A DNA stretch of 6,104 nucleotides. Origin: Bacteroidota bacterium (GTDB lineage: Bacteria > Bacteroidota > Bacteroidia > Cytophagales > Cyclobacteriaceae). The DNA is taken from positions 1 through 6,104 of the forward strand of contig JAEZDW010000514.1 of NCBI GenBank assembly GCA_023417955.1. Direction: 5' to 3'. Below, in pieces: positions 1-4,221 of the stretch. The notes under the pieces were generated by a model that saw nothing but the letters and a program-made list of their open reading frames with translations, ran no database searches and was not told where the DNA came from. A program made the position numbers and the translations under genes. How positions within the stretch are numbered: position 1 is the stretch's first letter; each line of letters opens with the position of its first letter.

Positions 1-1
1 C

Positions 2-628
2 CTTAAGGGAACCGACGACGCGCACAAAGCGATCGTATGGATGGAAGAATTCCGCTGTACGTATATGCCGGTAGTTGAGGACAACAAGCTGCTCGGGTTC
101 ATCAGCGAAGGAATCATCCTCGAAACAAACGAAATCGATAAGACGGTCAAGGACTTCAACCTTGTCGGGCTGAACTGCTATGTCCATCTCGACACACACT
201 TTTACGATATTCTCAAAGTTGCTGCAGAAAACAAGCTTCAGCTTGTCGCCGTGCTGAATGAAGACCAAAGCTACTGCGGGGTTATAACCGTACAAGATAC
301 CCTTACGTCTTTTGCCCAGACGGCGGCCGTTCAGCTTCCCGGTGGCATCCTTGTGCTGGCCATGAATCACGCGGACTACTCCCTTGCCGAAATCAGCCGG
401 CTAATTGAAGAAAACCACGCAAAAGTTCTGAGCAGCATTGTGAAAGAAGACCCGCTTGATCCGCACAAGTTGCGACTCACGCTGAAAATAAACCAGGTTG
501 ATCTTTCCCGTATCGTCGCTACCCTCGAACGGTTTAATTATAAAGTCATCGGTCGCTACCAGGAAACCAAACCTGTCCCGGGAGAAAAAGACCGCATTGA
601 TATGCTGCTGCGTTATCTCGACATCTAA
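2..628 (+). CDS. CBS domain pair plus ACT-like domain protein (5' end missing)
   Basis: Partial gene: the frame is open from the window edge to the TAA at 626-628, giving 208 codons. The ATG at 41 is internal, because the conserved CBS sequence already runs upstream of it (LKGTDDAHKAIVW). In fragment numbering, residues 1-41 are the remainder of a first CBS domain, ending PVVEDNKLLGFISEG. Residues about 60-107 are a second CBS domain (LQLVAVLNEDQSYCGVITVQD). Residues about 114-187 look like an ACT-type regulatory fold (GGILVLAM, then SLAEISRLIEENHAKVLSS, then LERFNYKVIGRY). CBS pairs typically bind adenine nucleotides or related ligands and ACT domains often bind small metabolites, so a cytoplasmic sensor role is inferred. 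No catalytic domain is visible. From memory of the family the full protein is about 220 residues, so only a dozen or so are missing. It commonly sits just upstream of nadK in Bacteroidota, which hints at a link to NAD(P) or adenylate status. Family assignment is firm; function is unknown. Confidence 0.9.
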   Translation, partial: LKGTDDAHKAIVWMEEFRCTYMPVVEDNKLLGFISEGIILETNEIDKTVKDFNLVGLNCYVHLDTHFYDILKVAAENKLQLVAVLNEDQSYCGVITVQDTLTSFAQTAAVQLPGGILVLAMNHADYSLAEISRLIEENHAKVLSSIVKEDPLDPHKLRLTLKINQVDLSRIVATLERFNYKVIGRYQETKPVPGEKDRIDMLLRYLDI

Positions 629-639
629 ACTTCTTCGTT

Positions 640-670
640 TTTGTTGTTGATTTCTGCCTGCCTATCTTTA
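640..670 (+). promoter_or_regulatory. Bacteroidota-type promoter for nadK
   Basis: TTTG at 640-643 is followed by exactly 19 bases and then TATCTTTA at 663-670. The Bacteroidota primary-sigma consensus is TTTG (-33), about 19 bases, TAnnTTTG (-7); this site matches the -33 fully and 7 of 8 positions of the -7 box. It lies wholly in the 88-base gap after the CBS gene. The predicted transcription start is about 675, leaving a leader of roughly 40 bases before the nadK ATG. Match to consensus is seen; activity is inferred. Confidence 0.65.
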
Positions 671-716
671 CCTCTTCTGCAAAGTCACCGAATGGACGGA
701 ACCCGAAGTTAACTGT

Positions 717-1592
717 ATGCGCATCGCTGTTCACGGAAAGGAATTCAACCGCCAGGTGGCACCGCTTATAGCGAGAATCTTTGAGTTGCTTTCTAAAAAC
801 AAGGTTCAGATTCTTGTGTCTTCCCGGTTCGCCCAGTACTTGAAATCAAGTTCATTCAAATCATTCTCGTGGACAGTCTATGAACCCGGAACGTCCCTTT
901 CGAATGTAAAATATTTCATCAGCTTAGGCGGAGACGGAACGCTGCTTGAATCGGTAACTCACATTGGCGATCTTGAGATTCCGGTGCTCGGAATCAACAC
1001 GGGCAGACTCGGGTTCCTTGCTACTATAGGGAAAGACGAAGTTGACAAAGCTATTACCGATGTGCTGGCAGGGTCGTTTACACTCGATAAGCGGGCAGTC
1101 CTTCGTCTCGAAACAAACGTAGATATTTTTAACTCCCTTACGTTTGCCTTAAACGATTTTACCGTGGTGAAAAAGGATACTTCATCCATGATCACCATTC
1201 ACACGTATATCAACGGCGAGTTTTTAAACTCGTATTGGGCGGACGGAATTATCGTCGCCACGCCCACTGGTTCTACCGGGTATTCACTCAGTTGTGGCGG
1301 GCCTTTGATTTTTCCGCGGTCCGGTAACTTTGTGATCACACCGGTGAGCCCGCATAATCTGACAGTTAGACCAATCGTTGTTCCGGACACGTCTGAAATA
1401 AGCTTTCAAATCGAAGGGAGAAGCCGCAGGTTTCTTGTCTCGCTGGATTCAAGGATCGCATCCGTGGATTCGTCGGCACACCTTCTCATCAAAAAGGCTG
1501 ATTTTGGAGTGAATCTGATTCAACTTGAAGGTCAACATTACTTCAAGACCCTCCGCCAAAAACTTAATTGGGGACTCGACATCCGCAATTAA
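717..1592 (+). CDS. nadK: NAD kinase (ATP-NAD kinase, NadK)
   Basis: Cytoplasmic enzyme that phosphorylates the 2'-OH of the adenosine ribose of NAD to give NADP, the only de novo source of NADP(H). The 291 residues match the usual length of about 290. The glycine-rich signature GGDGT at residues 71-75 contains the catalytic aspartate (D73). It is followed by LGINTGRLGFL at 91-101, an Asn-Asp pair at 146-147 where many homologues have Asn-Glu, and the NAD-binding segment DGIIVATPTGSTGYSLS at 176-192 leading into CGGP. The ATG at 717 gives an N-terminus (MRIAVHG) typical of the family, and the ATG at 692 is in another frame. There is no strong Shine-Dalgarno sequence, as is normal in Bacteroidota. 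A consensus promoter lies in the gap upstream. The DUF6089 pair begins 48 bases downstream, so readthrough into it is possible. No key residue is missing. Confidence 0.97.
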   Translation: MRIAVHGKEFNRQVAPLIARIFELLSKNKVQILVSSRFAQYLKSSSFKSFSWTVYEPGTSLSNVKYFISLGGDGTLLESVTHIGDLEIPVLGINTGRLGFLATIGKDEVDKAITDVLAGSFTLDKRAVLRLETNVDIFNSLTFALNDFTVVKKDTSSMITIHTYINGEFLNSYWADGIIVATPTGSTGYSLSCGGPLIFPRSGNFVITPVSPHNLTVRPIVVPDTSEISFQIEGRSRRFLVSLDSRIASVDSSAHLLIKKADFGVNLIQLEGQHYFKTLRQKLNWGLDIRN

Positions 1593-1596
1593 TTGT

Positions 1597-1604
1597 TATT
1601 TTTG
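1597..1604 (+). promoter_or_regulatory. Possible -7 promoter element ahead of the DUF6089 pair
   Basis: TATTTTTG is a perfect TAnnTTTG match starting five bases after the nadK stop and 36 bases before the ATG at 1641. The partner -33 box is weak: the nearest TTG (1568-1570) is 26 bases upstream, beyond the usual 17-23. This may be a weak or regulated internal promoter, or chance in an AT-rich gap. Confidence 0.35.
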
Positions 1605-1640
1605 TTAACCAAACTGACCCTTGGCTTCTTAACTAACCTG

Positions 1641-2717
1641 ATGAGAACGAGTATTTTTTGTATTCTGACTGTCTTTTTGCTGGTCGGAATATGTGATGAA
1701 GCAGAAGCTCAGCTGAATCGGCGGTCGATTAAGCGGAACAACAAGCGAATGTCCAGCTTCAAGGGCAGAAAGCAATGGTTCCCGGAGCAGAACAAGTACA
1801 ACATGATTGGGGTCACGCTTGGCGCGATGAACTACTATGGCGACCTCGCACCGAGTTCGTCGATGATCAGCACGGACCTGTCATTCACCCGTCCATCCGT
1901 GGGCTTGGTATATTCCCATCGTTTTGGCCCCCGGTATGCGCTGTCAGGGTCGTTTACATACGGAACCCTTCGGGGCGCAGACCAGGAATCTGCTGATCCC
2001 AAAGACGAAAATGCCGTGTATCGATACAATCGGAACCTCTCTTTTCGAAATCGAATCAAGGAACTGGCTATTATCGCGTCTTTCGACCTTTGGGAAAACA
2101 GTGCAACCTACATCAGCCGCGTTCAGTGGACACCTTATGCGTTTGCCGGCATTGCCGTTTTTCACCATAATCCCCAGGCCAGGGCTCCCCAATTTGCAGT
2201 TGACGGCGTTACCCCTCTTCCAAACGCAGGTGAGTGGGTAGACCTCCAGCCACTTGGTACAGAGGGTCAGCGATCAGCGCTTCGCGAGTCTGATATCAAC
2301 TACGGCGCCAAACCGTATAAATTAATTCAACTTGCTATACCATTCGGCCTCGGCGCGCGTTTCAGACTCAACCAGCTCATGGACTTTTCGGTTGAATTCG
2401 GGTTCCGTTATCTTTTCACCGATTACATTGACGACGTCAGCAAGAACTATGTTGACCTGGGTGTATTCGGCGACAACGAACTTGCAAAAGCACTTTCATA
2501 CCGCTCTAATGAGCTGCCCGGCATAACGGACCAGTTGGTTGCGCTGCCGTCTACGGTCGATGGCCATAACCGCGTGTACGACGTGCTGCCTGGTTATGGA
2601 CATGAAATGGTTTGGAATAAGCGCGGAGGCCAGAACGATCGCGACATTTATACGATGACAACTTTAAAACTTACGTACATTTACGGCAAAACATACAATC
2701 GCGCGAAGTTTAGATGA
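1641..2717 (+). CDS. DUF6089-family (PorG-like) outer-membrane beta-barrel protein, long paralogue
   Basis: The frame is open from a TTG at 1593, but the ATG at 1641 is chosen because it places a clean signal peptide at the N-terminus (MRTSIFCILTVFLLVGIC, cleavage after AEA at residue 23, Gln at +1). The result is 358 residues. Residues 25-44 form a strongly basic linker with nine Lys/Arg and no acidic residue. The barrel part then shows alternating aromatic/polar strands, with family landmarks LGAMNYYGDL (60-69), TPYAFAGIAVF (164-174), IPFGLGARF (233-241), FRYLFTDYIDDVS (255-267) and NDRDIYTMTTLKLTY (332-346). Two long probable loops (175-232 and 268-331) are absent from the neighbouring paralogue. 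The DUF6089 family includes Porphyromonas PorG, an outer-membrane component of the type IX secretion system, and PorG is also encoded beside uppS and bamA there (from memory). Its exact role here is inferred. It lies 10 bases before the second DUF6089 gene, probably in one transcript. Confidence 0.85.
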   Translation: MRTSIFCILTVFLLVGICDEAEAQLNRRSIKRNNKRMSSFKGRKQWFPEQNKYNMIGVTLGAMNYYGDLAPSSSMISTDLSFTRPSVGLVYSHRFGPRYALSGSFTYGTLRGADQESADPKDENAVYRYNRNLSFRNRIKELAIIASFDLWENSATYISRVQWTPYAFAGIAVFHHNPQARAPQFAVDGVTPLPNAGEWVDLQPLGTEGQRSALRESDINYGAKPYKLIQLAIPFGLGARFRLNQLMDFSVEFGFRYLFTDYIDDVSKNYVDLGVFGDNELAKALSYRSNELPGITDQLVALPSTVDGHNRVYDVLPGYGHEMVWNKRGGQNDRDIYTMTTLKLTYIYGKTYNRAKFR

Positions 2718-2727
2718 GATTTAACTG

Positions 2728-3408
2728 ATGCTCTATCGAATAGCACTTCTGCTGTCTATCGCATGCCTTCTTCCTGGCTTTTCTTTCTGTCAACGATCAG
2801 AGGTGGGGTTCGGCCTTGGAACGCTTAATTATACAGGCGACCTTGTCCGGAATTACAATCTGAAGTTTTCCAAACCTGCAGCTACTGTCTTTTACCGCGC
2901 AAACCTGAGTTCCGTCGTTAGTTTCCGTGCCGGCGTTGTTGCAGGACTACTCGGCGCGTCGGAAACCCCAATCGACAAGTTTGCCAGCGTACGCGACGCT
3001 TCGTTCGACATCTTCCTTTTTGAGACATCCGCCGTGATGGAGTATCACTTCCTGAACTGGCGCGAGACAAAACGGTTCGTCCGGTTTACGCCTTACCTGT
3101 TCGCCGGACTTGGCCTGTTTGGCATCAGCGGAAACGATGAAAAAACTGCAGAATACAGCAATATCCAGGGGGCTGTTCCCTTTGGAGGTGGTATAAAATA
3201 CGTCCACAATCCCAAGTGGTATTTTTCGCTTGAGTTCGGCGTTCGAAAAACGTTCTCTGACTACATCGACAACGTCTCCGCGGGCGACCAGCGTTTCAAG
3301 AATTTTCAGTATGGCAATCCCAACGACAACGATACGTATTACTTTCTCGGCGTCACCCTGACAAGAACGTTTTACAACATTCCTTGCCCGACGAACCCAT
3401 ACAAGTAA
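2728..3408 (+). CDS. DUF6089-family (PorG-like) outer-membrane beta-barrel protein, short paralogue
   Basis: This gene encodes 226 residues, the more typical size for PorG-like proteins. A signal peptide (MLYRIALLLSIACLLPGF) has a probable signal-peptidase-I cut after Cys21, again with Gln at +1. The residues before Cys21 (Phe-Ser-Phe) do not make a lipobox, so a lipoprotein is unlikely. Shared landmarks with the upstream gene are LGTLNYTGDL (30-39), TPYLFAGLGLF (121-131), VPFGGGIKY (150-158), FGVRKTFSDYIDNVSAG (170-186) and NDNDTY (199-204) leading into the final strands. The intervening loops are short. This compact form is the better candidate for the conserved PorG-like protein found next to uppS-bamA in other Bacteroidota; that choice is inference. 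The start is the first ATG, 10 bases after the preceding stop, with no obvious Shine-Dalgarno. The TAA stop is embedded in a TAATTTTG promoter element. Confidence 0.85.
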   Translation: MLYRIALLLSIACLLPGFSFCQRSEVGFGLGTLNYTGDLVRNYNLKFSKPAATVFYRANLSSVVSFRAGVVAGLLGASETPIDKFASVRDASFDIFLFETSAVMEYHFLNWRETKRFVRFTPYLFAGLGLFGISGNDEKTAEYSNIQGAVPFGGGIKYVHNPKWYFSLEFGVRKTFSDYIDNVSAGDQRFKNFQYGNPNDNDTYYFLGVTLTRTFYNIPCPTNPYK

Positions 3409-3413
3409 TTTTG
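3384..3413 (+). promoter_or_regulatory. Bacteroidota-type promoter for uppS-bamA (distal)
   Basis: TTG at 3384-3386 is followed by exactly 19 bases and then TAATTTTG at 3406-3413, a perfect TAnnTTTG -7 box. The -33 lies within the last codons of the short DUF6089 gene, and the -7 box includes that gene's TAA stop. The predicted start of transcription is near 3418-3421, giving a leader of about 50 bases before the uppS GTG. Consensus match is seen; activity is inferred. Confidence 0.6.
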
Positions 3414-3454
3414 CGCGACAAGAAAATATCCACCGTTTCCATCTTACTTTTTAC

Positions 3455-3462
3455 TAATTTTG
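3455..3462 (+). promoter_or_regulatory. Second -7 element directly ahead of uppS (proximal)
   Basis: TAATTTTG here is an exact copy of the distal -7 box 49 bases upstream, and both are followed by CGC or GCGC. No TTG lies 17-23 bases upstream, so the -33 is poor. If used, transcription would start at about 3466-3471, at or next to the GTG start codon, giving a leaderless mRNA. Its TAA is also the in-frame stop that limits how far upstream uppS can begin. Confidence 0.4.
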
Positions 3463-3469
3463 GCGCCCC

Positions 3470-4219
3470 GTGGCTTCGTACAAGGAACATATTGACTTAA
3501 ACAGACTGCCTCAACACGTCGCCGTCATCATGGATGGAAATGGCCGATGGGCGAAGAAGAAAGGTGCCATGAGGATCTTCGGCCACAGGAACGCGGTGCA
3601 GGCTGTTCGAGAAGTAACGGAAGGCTGCGGCGAGCTTGGAGTCCGTTATCTGACTCTGTATGCGTTTTCAACCGAAAACTGGGGCCGGCCAAAAGAAGAA
3701 ATCGACAGCCTGATGGAATTGCTGGTTGACACCGTGAAGAAGGAAATCAACACCCTCATGGAAAACCAGGTTCGACTTCTTACCGTTGGCGACACCTCGC
3801 ATTTGCCGCCGGATTGTCAGCAAAACCTCGCCTGGGCAATAGACCGCACGAAGCAAAACACCGGACTTACCCTGATCATGGCCCTCAGCTACAGCGGCAG
3901 ATGGGAAATCACTGAAGCGGTCAAAGCCATCGCACAGGACGTCGAAAAAGGAATTTTGAAATCGGACTCAATAAACGATCGGGTGATCGAAAACTATTTG
4001 CAGACTTCCGGCATCCCAGATCCGGAGCTGTTGATCAGAACCAGTGGTGAAATGCGGATCAGCAATTTTTTGCTTTGGCAGATTGCCTACACGGAGCTGT
4101 ACATCACGCCAACGTTATGGCCGGATTTCAGAAAGGAACACCTGTATGAAGCAATTTGGTCATATCAACAACGTGAGCGACGCTTTGGAAAGACCAGTGA
4201 ACAAATGAATCCTGTTTGA
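3470..4219 (+). CDS. uppS: Isoprenyl transferase, undecaprenyl diphosphate synthase (UppS)
   Basis: A cis-prenyltransferase that extends farnesyl diphosphate with isopentenyl diphosphate to C55 undecaprenyl diphosphate, the lipid carrier for peptidoglycan and other envelope glycans. It works in the cytoplasm at the membrane face. The 249 residues match the family. Signatures are VAVIMDGNGRWAKKKG (17-32) with catalytic Asp22 and the diphosphate-binding Gly/Arg, HRNAVQAVRE (39-48), LTLYAFSTENWGRP (61-74), LSYSGRWEI (139-147), and PDPELLIRTSGEMRISNFLL (183-202) followed by WQIAYTELY and LWPDF. These carry the conserved Arg190, Arg196, Ser198 and Glu209. The GTG start is needed: an in-frame TAA sits at 3455-3457, and the only in-frame ATG before the active site encodes Met21 next to Asp22. 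The stop TGA overlaps the bamA ATG by one base, so the two genes are probably translationally coupled. Confidence 0.96.
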   Translation: MASYKEHIDLNRLPQHVAVIMDGNGRWAKKKGAMRIFGHRNAVQAVREVTEGCGELGVRYLTLYAFSTENWGRPKEEIDSLMELLVDTVKKEINTLMENQVRLLTVGDTSHLPPDCQQNLAWAIDRTKQNTGLTLIMALSYSGRWEITEAVKAIAQDVEKGILKSDSINDRVIENYLQTSGIPDPELLIRTSGEMRISNFLLWQIAYTELYITPTLWPDFRKEHLYEAIWSYQQRERRFGKTSEQMNPV

Positions 4220-4221
4220 TG
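4217..4221 (+). other. TGATG stop/start overlap between uppS and bamA
   Basis: The uppS stop TGA (4217-4219) and the bamA start ATG (4219-4221) share one base. Such overlaps usually reflect termination-reinitiation, tying the output of the second gene to translation of the first. No purine-rich ribosome site is evident just upstream, which fits coupling. Confidence 0.75.

Noticed and set aside
1593..1640. Upstream TTG start extending the long DUF6089 protein by 16 residues
   Set aside because: It would begin immediately after the nadK stop, bury the signal peptide behind a second hydrophobic stretch, and overlap the TATTTTTG element. The ATG at 1641 gives a normal signal peptide.
1651..1660. 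TATTTTTTG as another -7 promoter box
   Set aside because: It has one T too many for the consensus and lies within the signal-peptide codons of the DUF6089 gene, where T-rich codons are expected.
1924..2241. 105-codon plus-strand frame in the long DUF6089 gene
   Set aside because: It is an alternative-frame shadow of the real gene; its translation has no domain, signal or repeat pattern.
2947..3207. 86-codon minus-strand frame within the short DUF6089 gene
   Set aside because: It is antisense to a gene with strong family motifs, with no promoter or recognisable protein features of its own.
3361..3408. Lipoprotein or T9SS C-terminal sorting signal in the short DUF6089 protein
   Set aside because: The N-terminal Cys21 lacks a lipobox, and the C-terminus (NIPCPTNPYK) does not resemble a type A or B sorting domain.
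3386..3469. Intrinsic terminator after the DUF6089 pair
   Set aside because: No stable hairpin followed by a T run was found; the T-rich stretch near 3447-3452 has no stem before it.
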